Positions 35,157 to 43,417 of a DNA stretch of 64,000 nt are shown piece after piece. Within the stretch, counting starts at the first letter, position 1. Each line of letters begins with the position of its first letter. A model generated the notes under the pieces. That model was not told the DNA's origin. It was given only the letters and a program-made list of their open reading frames with translations, and searched no databases. Made by a program: the position numbers and the translations under genes. Origin of the DNA: Leptospira bourretii (GTDB taxonomy: Bacteria; Spirochaetota; Leptospiria; Leptospirales; Leptospiraceae); the NCBI RefSeq assembly GCF_004770145.1, contig NZ_RQFW01000010.1:430955-494954 (forward strand), in the 5' to 3' direction.

Positions 35157-35999
35157 TCAGGATAGGGGGACCCTGTGTTCGGGCAAATGATTTTTTGGAT
35201 GAGAAAGGCTCATCCGAATGATGTAGATGGAAAGGAGAAGGGTCCAGCCAATCAGAAACAACCGCAGGAATAAAAATACATAGTAAATAGGTTTGGGTTC
35301 ACCAGGAACGATAAAGATCGTTAGGTCATTGGCAGTAATGATTTGCGAGCCGGGGAATTTTTTGCGAATGGAATCAAAGGCTTTTCGAAAATCACCAAGA
35401 CGTTCGGAAGGATCCAAGTGAAAATCATTGGTATACCGCAAAGAACCTTCGTCACCAAAAGCATAGAAGTGGGATTCCCAACCTAAAAATCCAAATTCAG
35501 CGGGAAGAGAGCCGGGAGGGTTTTTGACAAAAAAATAAACAGTGCCACGGTCGTAGACAAAGGAAGGGATCTGTCCTTCGAGTCTGAGTTTGTCTTTCGT
35601 AAATCCATCTTCATAAAAATCCGACCAATCCCCCCATTGGTATACTGTTCCTGTTTCTTCTTTCCAAAGAAAACCGCCTAAACTGGGGAGACTTTCTAGG
35701 GAAGTCACAAACGAATTCAACTTTTTGGTTTTTTCTTTGGCATCGGTTTTCGTTATGGATTCAGAACGAAGTAGGTTTTTTAATTGGATGCGAAGTTCTC
35801 TCACCTCAGAAGCATTGGCTTCCAATATTCGTTTGCGAATTTCTGTTTCCTCTTTGCGGAATGGGTTTGAAAAAACAACTTCAGAGAGAGAATATACCAA
35901 GTCAGTGAAAGGCTCTTGCGAATCTCCCTTCGTTTGGGCAAAAATGGACCTGGCACCCATTGTGACGAAGACAAGGAAGATTAAAAAATAGATTCTCAT
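35157..35999 (-). CDS. Hypothetical exported membrane protein
   Basis: Unrecognised protein of 280 residues. It has a signal peptide (about 1-21, ending at IFAQ), then a helical region rich in Lys/Glu (about 40-100). A mixed domain (about 105-230) has aromatic strands such as GTVYQWGDWSDFYEDGF and GTVYFFVKNPPGS. A single C-terminal TM helix (about 240-265; PIYYVFLFLRLFLIGWTLLLSIYII) precedes a short basic tail. The likely topology is a periplasmic domain anchored at the C-terminus. It is divergent from the HIT gene and lies 20 bp from tRNA-Arg. No function is proposed. Confidence 0.75.
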   Translation of the reverse strand: MRIYFLIFLVFVTMGARSIFAQTKGDSQEPFTDLVYSLSEVVFSNPFRKEETEIRKRILEANASEVRELRIQLKNLLRSESITKTDAKEKTKKLNSFVTSLESLPSLGGFLWKEETGTVYQWGDWSDFYEDGFTKDKLRLEGQIPSFVYDRGTVYFFVKNPPGSLPAEFGFLGWESHFYAFGDEGSLRYTNDFHLDPSERLGDFRKAFDSIRKKFPGSQIITANDLTIFIVPGEPKPIYYVFLFLRLFLIGWTLLLSIYIIRMSLSHPKNHLPEHRVPLS

Positions 36000-36031
36000 C
36001 CCTTTACCTATCGGCCAATTTGGGAAGAATG

Positions 36032-36388
36032 ATGACCTGTCCTATCTGTGAAGCCCATAAAAATGAAAGCCAAATCCTTTTTCAAAATGAAGATTGGATC
36101 CTAAGAAAAGCGGACCAAAACCTAGAAGGGTATTTGTACATGGAACATAGCAGACATCTGGAATCTTGGTTTGGATTGTCTTTGTCTGAGTTTGAAAATT
36201 ATGGACGGGCTCTTTACAAAGCCACAGAGATCTTAAAGAAACAGGAACCTGAAAAAATGTACATTGTGGCCATTGCGGAAAAAGTTCCTCACTTACACGT
36301 ACATTTGATCCCTAGGTATGAAAACCAAGAGAAAGGAATCGATCATATCGCAAAAGCCACAGGCCCTGGATTTCCTCGGCCCATGTAA
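36032..36388 (+). CDS. HIT-domain protein
   Basis: Histidine-triad protein of 118 residues, distinct from the HinT-like gene at 10255. It has a CPIC pair at the N-terminus and the triad HLHVHLIPRY near 92-101, followed by the RPM end. The Gly/His spacing resembles Fhit/GalT-like or diadenosine-polyphosphate hydrolase branches, but the substrate cannot be set. The second ATG (36032) is preferred because GGGAAG at 36022-36027 sits 5 nt before it; an ATG at 36029 and a TTG at 36020 are alternatives. It is divergent from the exported protein gene at 35999. Confidence 0.88.
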   Translation: MTCPICEAHKNESQILFQNEDWILRKADQNLEGYLYMEHSRHLESWFGLSLSEFENYGRALYKATEILKKQEPEKMYIVAIAEKVPHLHVHLIPRYENQEKGIDHIAKATGPGFPRPM

Positions 36389-36436
36389 AAAACTACTAAA
36401 AAAGAATAGGTTTTTTACAAATCTTACTTACAATCC

Positions 36437-37198
36437 TTGGTTGTGGTTTTAGAAAGACATCCAACCAACCAAGTTCCTAAATATTCGATTAGCGATCTGA
36501 CTGATTTACAGGAACGTTTTTTTCTTTTACAAAGAGAGAGTGCCAAACAACAAATCGCTCATATCTTTCTCATCGAAGGTTTTGCTTCCACAGGCAAAGG
36601 TTCGATTTTACAATCATTGACCATTCGTTTGGATCCAAGGAAGTTTAAAGTATACTCTCCTTATGTAGACCAATCTGAAGATAGAGGTTATCCTTTTCTT
36701 TGGAATTTTTGGAGAGTGGTTCCCAGGTATGGGGAGTTTTTGTTTTATCTCAATACATACTACAGTCGTCTGGCTTATTTGCGTTCTGAAAAAAAAATAA
36801 ACTTAGCCGAATATGATCACCGATTGTTATCCATTTTGAATACGGAAAGAATTCTTTCGAAAGATAAAATTATCGTTCACAAATTCTTTTTGCATATTTC
36901 TAAAAAAGATCAAAAGAAAAGATTAGAAGATTCTAGAAAGAAAAAAAAGGAATGGGAATTGTCTCGGTTTGACAAAGACCAAGGGGAACATTACAACCGT
37001 TACTTCGATATTTTTGATTCTATTTTAAGTTCTTCCAGAACCATTGATTCTCCTTGGCAAATCATTTCCTGTGATAAAAAAGACGACACAAAACTTCTCG
37101 TTTTTGAGGCAATTTTGGAACGTTTGGAGAGGATCTTAGAATTTGATTCAAGAAGTGCCTTACAGTCTATCAATCACGGTATGGAGCTCATTCCATGA
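36437..37198 (+). CDS. PPK2-like protein, probably inactive half
   Basis: Polyphosphate-kinase-2 fold protein of 253 residues. The P-loop IEGFASTGKGS lies at about residue 50, and LDPRKFKVYSP and YPFLWNFWRVVP follow the order of PPK2. At the place where active PPK2 has an FDRS Walker B motif, this protein has FYLNTYYSRLAYL, so the catalytic Asp is lost. The lid region is basic (KKDQKKRLEDSRKKKKEW). In class II PPK2 two such domains are fused, and the N-terminal one is degenerate in the same way. This gene overlaps the next PPK2 by 4 nt (ATGA). The start is uncertain (TTG 36437 or GTG 36443); no clear ribosome site was seen. Confidence 0.8.
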   Translation: MVVVLERHPTNQVPKYSISDLTDLQERFFLLQRESAKQQIAHIFLIEGFASTGKGSILQSLTIRLDPRKFKVYSPYVDQSEDRGYPFLWNFWRVVPRYGEFLFYLNTYYSRLAYLRSEKKINLAEYDHRLLSILNTERILSKDKIIVHKFFLHISKKDQKKRLEDSRKKKKEWELSRFDKDQGEHYNRYFDIFDSILSSSRTIDSPWQIISCDKKDDTKLLVFEAILERLERILEFDSRSALQSINHGMELIP

Positions 37199-37935
37199 AA
37201 TCAAATTCATTGCAAAATCGTATCCTTCACTTGCAACAGTTAGATATGAAACAAAATCTATCACCTGACGAGTACCAAACGAAGATGAAAGTTTTGAAAA
37301 ATAGAATTCGGGAACTCACTTTTCTTTCAAAGGCAAAAGACAGACCCATACTTTTTGTTTTCGAAGGTTGGGATGCGGCAGGAAAGGGGGGGGCGATCCG
37401 AAGGCTCACTCAAGAAATTGACCCACGATTATTTGAGGTGCATAACATTTCTGCACCTAACGCAGAAGAGATCCAACACCATTACCTTTGGCGTTTTTGG
37501 AATCGAATTCCAAAAAAGGGCCATGTTGGAATTTTTGACCGGTCCTATTATGGTCGAGTTCTTGTGGAACGAGTGGAAGGGTTTGCAACTGAATCGGAGT
37601 GGTCTAGGGCTTATGAAGAAATTTTACTCTTCGAAGAACAACTGGTGAGTTTCGGAACCATCGTCATCAAATTTTGGTTACACATTGATTCGGAAGAACA
37701 ATTACTTCGATTCGAAACCAGAAAAAACGATCCACTCAAACGTTGGAAACTCACAGACGAAGACTGGCGTAATCGTGACAAATGGACCCTCTATGAAGAA
37801 GCAGCCAACCAAATGTTTGCCAAAACCGATGCTCCCAAAGCTCCTTGGTTTTTGGTTCCAGCAAATGATAAATACTTCGCACGGAAAATGGTTTTAGAAA
37901 CGGTGGCTTATCGTTTGCAAGAGGAATTGGAATAA
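37195..37935 (+). CDS. Polyphosphate kinase 2 / polyphosphate:AMP phosphotransferase
   Basis: Catalytic PPK2-family enzyme of 246 residues. It transfers phosphate between polyphosphate and nucleotides in the cytoplasm. Walker A is FEGWDAAGKGGAIRRLTQ near 54-70, Walker B is GIFDRSYYGRVLVERVEG near 113-130, and the lid/C-terminal part has RFETRKNDPLKRWKLTDEDW. EIQHHYLWRFWNRIPKKG is strongly conserved in the family. ATGA overlap with the degenerate PPK2 gene suggests the two form one complex that corresponds to a split class II enzyme (AMP to ADP). The substrate preference is inferred, not seen. Confidence 0.9.
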   Translation: MKSNSLQNRILHLQQLDMKQNLSPDEYQTKMKVLKNRIRELTFLSKAKDRPILFVFEGWDAAGKGGAIRRLTQEIDPRLFEVHNISAPNAEEIQHHYLWRFWNRIPKKGHVGIFDRSYYGRVLVERVEGFATESEWSRAYEEILLFEEQLVSFGTIVIKFWLHIDSEEQLLRFETRKNDPLKRWKLTDEDWRNRDKWTLYEEAANQMFAKTDAPKAPWFLVPANDKYFARKMVLETVAYRLQEELE

Positions 37936-38003
37936 TAGATATATAAGTAGTTGTAATCGAAATTGAATTTTATATTGAATCCTTGTATTCTTATTTTAAA
38001 AAA

Positions 38004-38228
38004 CTATAAGAGATGTGGAATGTTGCAAATTTTCGCATAACAGATCAAACACTCTTGGAAAATATCTGCATCTGTTTTATCGGTAAATTCTCGCGTTTTG
38101 ACTAAATAACAATTAAGAAAGGATTCTCCTCGTCTTTCCTGCGTTTGGTCTTCCTTTTTTGGTTTATTGCAATAAACCAAATTCAATAATAATAATAAGA
38201 TGAGATAAGCGGCCGTTAACCTTTTCAT
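38004..38228 (-). CDS. Small hypothetical lipoprotein
   Basis: Protein of 74 residues with a signal-like N-terminus (AYLILLLLLNLVYC) whose Cys 20 fits a lipobox. The mature part is about 54 residues, charged at first, and ends with three more Cys residues (CYLVKTREF, then CLICYAKIC), which could make a disulfide or metal site. It stands alone between PPK2 and marR. Small lipoproteins of this kind are common in leptospires. No function is proposed. Confidence 0.65.
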   Translation of the reverse strand: MKRLTAAYLILLLLLNLVYCNKPKKEDQTQERRGESFLNCYLVKTREFTDKTDADIFQECLICYAKICNIPHLL

Positions 38229-38584
38229 TATAGCAAAATTTGATAACTTTAGTTACCTTATCAATATTTTTTTAAAGAATTGGTTGATTTTGATTTGTTA
38301 TGTTTGAACGATTTGTTCATCGGTAAGGATTTTTAGTTCGAAGTGCCACTTACATGAGTTAAATGAAATGTTGTGCTTGAGTCTTTCGTAATTTATTTGT
38401 AAAACAATTGTTATATTCGTATTCGAATGAATACTCGGAGATTTTTATAGAACGATTAAAGTTAAAATTCCATTTGCCATATCTCGGCAAAAAACACAAT
38501 ATTTACACCAAAAAAAGGTTCTGAATTTAATAAAACCAAATCAATTTCCTTGACAATAGTTTACTAGGAAACTAAATTGCGATT
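38229..38584. other. Intergenic region upstream of marR
   Basis: This 356-bp AT-rich region lies between divergent genes. The right end holds a clear promoter/operator (38550-38578). The remainder shows no ORF or strong hairpin, only short AT palindromes such as TTCGTATTCGAA around 38415-38430. Confidence 0.5.
38550..38578 (+). promoter_or_regulatory. marR promoter with embedded palindromic operator
   Basis: TTGACA (38550-38555), a 17-bp spacer and TAAATT (38573-38578) form a good sigma-70 promoter. The near-perfect palindrome TAGTTTACTAGGAAACTA (38557-38574) lies in the spacer, where a MarR dimer would block RNA polymerase. Transcription should start near 38585, which is the marR ATG itself; no Shine-Dalgarno is present, so the mRNA may be leaderless. 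Confidence 0.65.
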
Positions 38585-39055
38585 ATGCTGAAAAAACAAA
38601 ATCTAGAACCAAGCCACTTAAAATCCCACCTGGGATATCATTTGCGTGTGGTTTCCAATGCGGTTTCCCATTCGTTTGCAAGGAAACTTGCCAGTTTGGA
38701 TGTGACCGTAGCCGAATGGGTGATCCTTCGGGAAATGTATTCTTACAAAACCACCACTTCGCCTAGTACCATCGCAGAAATCACAGGCCTCAGTCGGGGT
38801 GCTGTTTCCAAACTCATCGATAGACTTTTAAACAAAGACCTTGTGATCCGCGAAGAAGCAAGTGAAGACAGGCGTTACCAAGAAATCAAACTCACCCCAA
38901 AGGCTAAAAGACTAGTTCCAAAACTCTCAGAAATCGCAGATGAAAACGATTCCAGTTTTTTCTCTTTATTATCTGCGGCAGAGAAAGACCAACTTCGAAA
39001 GTCTCTTTTGAAACTTGCCGCATTACATAAACTAAACTTAAACCCAATCGAATGA
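38585..39055 (+). CDS. MarR-family transcriptional regulator
   Basis: Winged-helix dimeric regulator of 156 residues, full length. The N-terminal helix SHLGYHLRVVSNAVSHSFARKL is followed by the DNA-binding core VAEWVILREMYS, then TIAEITGLSRGAVSKLIDRLLNKDLVIREEASEDRRYQEIKLT (recognition helix and wing with the DxR turn). It probably represses its own promoter through the palindrome directly upstream. The DUF1398 gene 10 nt downstream is likely in the same transcript. The ligand or signal is unknown; no cysteine resembling the OhrR sensor is at the expected N-terminal position. Confidence 0.92.
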   Translation: MLKKQNLEPSHLKSHLGYHLRVVSNAVSHSFARKLASLDVTVAEWVILREMYSYKTTTSPSTIAEITGLSRGAVSKLIDRLLNKDLVIREEASEDRRYQEIKLTPKAKRLVPKLSEIADENDSSFFSLLSAAEKDQLRKSLLKLAALHKLNLNPIE

Positions 39056-39065
39056 GGAGATTTCA

Positions 39066-39485
39066 ATGACCAACCTAACAACAAAATTAACAGAAGCGCA
39101 AAAATTTGCCATGTCCATTCGTCCGAAAGTCGGCGGCTTTCCTGTACTTGCAGAAGTACTTCGCAGTGCAGGTGTTCAAAGTAACCGTTGGTCACTACCG
39201 GCTTGCCAAGCTGTCTACCAAATGAAAGAAGGTTCTGTGGTCCAACAAGGAACTCCTCTTGTTAGTGGCGTTTTTGAGATTGCAAAATTTGATCGGGACG
39301 CACTCATCACCGCTCTTCGCACTGACCAGGAAGGTCGAAGCAGTTTCCCTGAATTTCTAAAATCAGCTTGGGAAGCAGGGGTGATTGGTTACGATGTTGA
39401 TTTCGCAAGTCGTAAGGTAGTTTATTATGGTGTGAACGGTGAAAGTTATCTGGAAGAATATCCTGCGGTGACAGTCGAGAGATAA
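39066..39485 (+). CDS. DUF1398 family protein
   Basis: Protein of 139 residues. The C-terminal pattern FPEFLKSAWEAGVIGYDVDFASRKVVYYGVNGESYLEEYP is the conserved signature of DUF1398 (E. coli YbcV-like). The family has a compact alpha/beta fold and no known activity. GAGGAGA just upstream is a good ribosome site. The gene follows marR at 10 nt, so its level is probably controlled by that repressor, which makes a stress-related role plausible but unproven. Confidence 0.75.
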   Translation: MTNLTTKLTEAQKFAMSIRPKVGGFPVLAEVLRSAGVQSNRWSLPACQAVYQMKEGSVVQQGTPLVSGVFEIAKFDRDALITALRTDQEGRSSFPEFLKSAWEAGVIGYDVDFASRKVVYYGVNGESYLEEYPAVTVER

Positions 39486-39582
39486 TGATTTAAAAAGATA
39501 TGGAGCTTCGAACAATACTTGTCTGCGGGGAGTTGTCGTTTCTAGTTCCTTAAGAATATCTTGAAATTCATATATTTCATTT

Positions 39583-40194
39583 TCACCGATACGGTTTCTG
39601 TTTGATTTGAAACGTATAAGTTCTGTCCTCTGAATGGAGAAGCACTTGTGAATAAAAACCTAAGTCCAAAGAGCGAAACTTGGAACGAAAGATAGAAGCA
39701 TCTTCATCAAAAATTTCTTTGCGACAATCGGATACAAGGGACTTCCATTTTTCTTTGGAAACAGAATGGTATAAAAAACCATTGGCATTGGGAGGAATGG
39801 TTCGATTCTCCCAAAAGATTTCCTCTTGGAAACACAAAACCCCTTGTTTTGTTTTGATTCGAAATTCTGATTTCCACTTGGGGTTTGGAAACTGGATTTG
39901 GTTTTTTGTATTATTTTCGATGAATAAAAAATAACCTTGGAACTTTTCATCTTCTTCACGGGAAAGACTTAAATACGTTGGGTATCCGTCTACAACCTGT
40001 TTGTCGGACTGGGTGCGATTTTGGAAACTGCCTGGATTTAAAGCCCGAAACCCAATATAAAATATCAAAACAACAAGGACTAAATCAATCAGGAGAACAA
40101 TCTGCCTCCATCTAGTTTTTTTATTTTTATCCCCGATTTGTTTGAGGTATTCTCTGAATTCTTCCGGGGAACGAGAATGGTATCCTTTTCCCAT
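39583..40194 (-). CDS. Hypothetical single-pass membrane protein
   Basis: Protein of 203 residues. A basic cytoplasmic N-terminus (about 1-30) and one TM helix (about 31-50; IVLLIDLVLVVLIFYIGF) are followed by an outside domain of about 150 residues. That domain has beta-type strands (YFLFIENNTKNQIQFPNPKW and TYTFQIKQKP) and two Cys residues that could pair. No family is recognised. It begins directly after the stop of the NAD(P)H-hydrate repair gene and is the last gene of that operon. Confidence 0.7.
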   Translation of the reverse strand: MGKGYHSRSPEEFREYLKQIGDKNKKTRWRQIVLLIDLVLVVLIFYIGFRALNPGSFQNRTQSDKQVVDGYPTYLSLSREEDEKFQGYFLFIENNTKNQIQFPNPKWKSEFRIKTKQGVLCFQEEIFWENRTIPPNANGFLYHSVSKEKWKSLVSDCRKEIFDEDASIFRSKFRSLDLGFYSQVLLHSEDRTYTFQIKQKPYR

Positions 40195-41685
40195 TTATAC
40201 TAACTCCACAAGAGACTTTAGAATTTGGTGGGCAGAAGGATAAGGTTCTTCCAATTGTTTGGAGTGATCCAAAAAGGAAAGAGCCAGGTGAACGGAGTTG
40301 GGAATGTCAAAATCCAAACTGAGATATCTAGCCAAAATTCCGGATAATAAATCTCCCGTTCCCATCGTAGCAAGTTTGGGATTGGGTGACTCCCAAATAT
40401 AAGAGGAACCATCGGGGCAAACAAGAAGGCTCACAAAGGATTTCAGTAACACATACACATTGTTTTGTGGACAATAATCGACTAACGTATCGTAGGCTGC
40501 CTGGACAGAATTGTGAGTTTTACCAGTCATTCGATTCAGTTCTCCTACATGAGGAGTGAGTAAGATTTGATTCCCTTTGGGAAGTTTGGTTCCAAAACTA
40601 GGAATGGCACCGGCATCCAAAATCAGTTTTTTATCTTCGGGGAGAGTCCATCCTTCCAAATCTTTCGGAAACTTTGTGAGTCCGGGGCCTACAACCAGAG
40701 TTTTTGTTTTGATAAAAAAGGGATCGCTGGTGGTATCCGAAAAGGAAGAAGTTTTTGTCATTTTGGAAAGATCTTCTTTTAAAACAAGGGAGCAAATTTG
40801 CGGAGACGGGGAAAATATTTTACTAATCCCTCCACCGAGCCTTAAAAAGGCATTTTCAGAAAGTAAAATGGCGCCTTCCATTCCAGTTTCTCCACCATAA
40901 AAAATGGCAGAACCAGCACTGTATTTATGGTCCTTGTTTTTTCTTTTTAGGGCTTGGATTGCCGATTCTGGGTTCGGTTCTAAATAATAACGATTGGAAA
41001 ATATAGCTTTGTTTAGGTGGGTTTTGATGGGGAATCCAATGGATTCGTAATATCTAGGAATAATCGAATCTTTTTCATAAATAAAACCTACGTTCTCCCA
41101 TTTCCTTGTTCCTAGTTCTTCAATGGAATCCGCATAAACAAATACATTCGTCTCCCCTGGTTTTCCAAGAGAATTTGGATCCCACCCGCTCGCTGTATCA
41201 AGCGACAACCTGTAAAAAAATACCTCGGAGTCATTGATGGTTTCAATGAGTTCCACTAGTTCTTTGGAAAGTTTCCCTTGAAATCCTGTTCCTAGAAGGG
41301 CATCCACAATAAGGACGGAATCTTCTTTTGCCTCTTCCCATTCTTTATAAAAATCTTCTAAGTTACTGGTGACGCCGAGTGATTTGGAAACCAATGCTTC
41401 ATAGAACTTTCCCGCCTCTGATTTGTTTGGTGCTGTGGAAAAACAGCGAACGGGAAAACCTTCTTGGTAAAGGATATGGGCGAGGGCATACCCATCTCCT
41501 CCATTTCCTCCCGTTCCACAAAGGATCCAAATGGATTCTGCTGTTTTCCATAAATCTTCATTGGCATGAAAAACAGAAAGGGCAGCCATTCCCATTAGAG
41601 TCTCTTCGTGAAACCCTAATTCTTTTATGGCAAGAGAATCTAAGGATTTGGATTCTTTATTTGTGAATAAGGGTTGGTGTTTCAT
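40195..41685 (-). CDS. nnr: Bifunctional NAD(P)H-hydrate epimerase / dehydratase
   Basis: Metabolite-repair enzyme of 496 residues that restores damaged NAD(P)H hydrates. The N-terminal YjeF_N epimerase domain (about 1-210) contains ILCGTGGNGGDGYALAHIL and VDALLGTGFQGKL. The C-terminal ribokinase-like dehydratase domain (about 235-490) contains KYSAGSAIFYGGETGMEGA, VVGPGL, LLTPHVGELNRMTG and MGTGDLLSGI, the last holding the catalytic Asp. The fusion is the usual bacterial architecture. It starts immediately after the stop of the upstream lipoprotein gene. Confidence 0.94.
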   Translation of the reverse strand: MKHQPLFTNKESKSLDSLAIKELGFHEETLMGMAALSVFHANEDLWKTAESIWILCGTGGNGGDGYALAHILYQEGFPVRCFSTAPNKSEAGKFYEALVSKSLGVTSNLEDFYKEWEEAKEDSVLIVDALLGTGFQGKLSKELVELIETINDSEVFFYRLSLDTASGWDPNSLGKPGETNVFVYADSIEELGTRKWENVGFIYEKDSIIPRYYESIGFPIKTHLNKAIFSNRYYLEPNPESAIQALKRKNKDHKYSAGSAIFYGGETGMEGAILLSENAFLRLGGGISKIFSPSPQICSLVLKEDLSKMTKTSSFSDTTSDPFFIKTKTLVVGPGLTKFPKDLEGWTLPEDKKLILDAGAIPSFGTKLPKGNQILLTPHVGELNRMTGKTHNSVQAAYDTLVDYCPQNNVYVLLKSFVSLLVCPDGSSYIWESPNPKLATMGTGDLLSGILARYLSLDFDIPNSVHLALSFLDHSKQLEEPYPSAHQILKSLVELV

Positions 41686-42792
41686 TTAGATCCAACGATA
41701 GACTTCCAAGGCCCCTGCACGAATCCGAACCGAATAAATATTATCAAAAGCATCTGTATAGGTTTCTCTCCACTGTCCGCGTGGGCTAGAAAAAGGAATT
41801 CGTTTGTTATTGATATGGTTTCCTTCTTTGTCATGGACTTGAAGCCTTGCCGCATTCCCACCGTCTTCTGTTTCCCAAATATAAAATTCTCCATTGTTTC
41901 GGATGGAAAATAAAATCTCAGAAGGGTCTTGGATTTCTTTTAAAAATTCAGAACTTTTCGAATCAAATACAAACCGAAAGATCCTTCGGAACTTAAACCG
42001 TTTGTCTTTTTTGGAATAATAACTAAATGATCCTAGAACATACTCTCCTTCTGGGTGAGGGAGGAGTTTGTCGAGGGTGATATCATAATCTTTTGCATCA
42101 TTACTTGCAAATACATCAAGCCCTGATTCTTTTAAATTCCCTTTGAGTTCTCCCTCTTCAAAATAAGAAAGTCGCATTTCTTCTGCTATACGGTGGTAAA
42201 CGAATAATTTTTCGCCTTCGCCGGGGAGGATGAATTCAATGTAACGGAAGGGTTCTGTATTTTTACCCGATGCCCCTAACATAAATTTCACGACACCTTT
42301 TTGAGAGATTTGTACGAGAAAAGAGGGTAGAACCGTTGCTCCTTGTGTGGAGAAGGCACCACTGTACGTTTTGTATAGATTTTCCCCGCCTTGGGGAAGT
42401 TCCATTCCCTTTGTCGAAATTCTATTTTGCACAATCAGATCCCCATCTTCGTTCATGGCAACAATCCCAATCCCACCAAATCGGAACGGATAGTGAGGGA
42501 TTCCTGAATTGGGTTTGAAATCAGGGTTTCCAAGAGTGGCATCAAGCCTTCCATTCCTGTCAAAAAGTTTGATTACGGCTTGTTTATTGTCCGCCATTGC
42601 GCTAATATTGGAGGAGTTAGGGATGGTGAGGGGAACGTTGGTGAGTACTTGGTTCACCACAACGCCTTCAAAACTCTCGTTGGTTTGCCCAAGAGGGATG
42701 CGGAAGAGGATTTCCTCTTTTAAGTTTTCCACGCGGAAACGAAGGCAGGAAACAGAAAGGACTAGGGTGAGGATGAGATAAAGGATTCGCAT
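41686..42792 (-). CDS. Hypothetical lipoprotein
   Basis: Lipoprotein of 368 residues. The ATG at 42792 is chosen because MRILYLILTLVLSVSC gives a proper signal peptide and lipobox; a longer ORF would put 28 odd residues in front and would cover the promoter region of rimP. The mature protein is beta-rich with repeated segments such as AVIKLFDRNGRLDATLG and ARLQVHDKEGNHINNKRIPF, like a beta-propeller of the NHL/6-bladed type. No catalytic motif was seen. It is divergent from rimP and shares a 19-bp palindrome with it. Confidence 0.75.
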   Translation of the reverse strand: MRILYLILTLVLSVSCLRFRVENLKEEILFRIPLGQTNESFEGVVVNQVLTNVPLTIPNSSNISAMADNKQAVIKLFDRNGRLDATLGNPDFKPNSGIPHYPFRFGGIGIVAMNEDGDLIVQNRISTKGMELPQGGENLYKTYSGAFSTQGATVLPSFLVQISQKGVVKFMLGASGKNTEPFRYIEFILPGEGEKLFVYHRIAEEMRLSYFEEGELKGNLKESGLDVFASNDAKDYDITLDKLLPHPEGEYVLGSFSYYSKKDKRFKFRRIFRFVFDSKSSEFLKEIQDPSEILFSIRNNGEFYIWETEDGGNAARLQVHDKEGNHINNKRIPFSSPRGQWRETYTDAFDNIYSVRIRAGALEVYRWI

Positions 42793-42847
42793 GGTGCAAC
42801 ATCCATTCCCTAATTTTTTATTTACAGGACAACTCGCTTTTCCTAAC

Positions 42848-42877
42848 TTGACAGTAGACATGTTAAATTTTAACATG
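42848..42877 (+). promoter_or_regulatory. rimP operon promoter with 19-bp perfect palindrome
   Basis: TTGACA (42848-42853) with 17-bp spacing to TAACAT (42871-42876) is a candidate promoter for the rimP-nusA-infB operon. CATGTTAAATTTTAACATG (42859-42877) is a perfect palindrome around one central T, covering the spacer and the -10. It also lies upstream of the divergent lipoprotein gene, so one regulator could control both. Confidence 0.6.
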
Positions 42878-42924
42878 GGCTGGGTCTCTTATACAGATCC
42901 CTTTTGGGATCTTTTGGAAATGGT

Positions 42925-43413
42925 TTGGTATATACCGAGGAAAACATCAGAGAACTTACTTTACGTGTTCTCGCTCCACCTCTAGCGCTTTTTTCGCTCC
43001 AAGTACAGAATCGGAAGAACCACGCCCTCATTGAGATTGAACTGGATCATCTCACAGATAAAACTGGCTCGGCTAGTTTGGAAGACTGTGAGACTGTGTC
43101 TAGGAGACTCAAAGAGGAGCTGGATTTATGGGGAGAGGAATTTGATTTCACTCTCCAAGTCTCCTCAGCGGGAGCAGAACGTGTTTTGCGTCTGCCGGAG
43201 GATTTAATTCGTTTCCAAGGACTTCTAGTCAAATTAGAAGTGCCGCTGGAAGCAGGAAAATGGGACAAACGATTGTATCGTTTGGGACCGGTTTCGGGGG
43301 ATTCAGTTGAGCTTACGCTTTACGATCGTAAAACTCGACACAAAAAGAACCAAAAATCGGTATCTATGCCCATCGCAGAAATACGAAAGGGAAATTTGTA
43401 TTTAGAAATTTAA
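42925..43413 (+). CDS. rimP: Ribosome maturation factor RimP
   Basis: 30S-subunit assembly factor of 162 residues from the chosen start. The N-terminal domain has HALIEIELDHLTDKTGSASLEDCETVSRRLKEEL and then FTLQVSSAGAERVLRLPEDLIRFQG, which matches the conserved RimP L-x-V-S-S-P-G-x-x-R-x-L block with A-E in place of P-G. An SH3-like C-terminal domain follows. The TTG at 42925 with GGAAATGG before it is preferred over a TTG at 42904; neither is certain. It lies 4 bp before nusA, the classical order. Confidence 0.9.
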   Translation: MVYTEENIRELTLRVLAPPLALFSLQVQNRKNHALIEIELDHLTDKTGSASLEDCETVSRRLKEELDLWGEEFDFTLQVSSAGAERVLRLPEDLIRFQGLLVKLEVPLEAGKWDKRLYRLGPVSGDSVELTLYDRKTRHKKNQKSVSMPIAEIRKGNLYLEI

Positions 43414-43417
43414 GACT

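Noticed and set aside
42793..42876. 28-codon extension of the lipoprotein at 41686
   Set aside because: It would put Cys-rich residues before a proper signal peptide and cover the rimP promoter.
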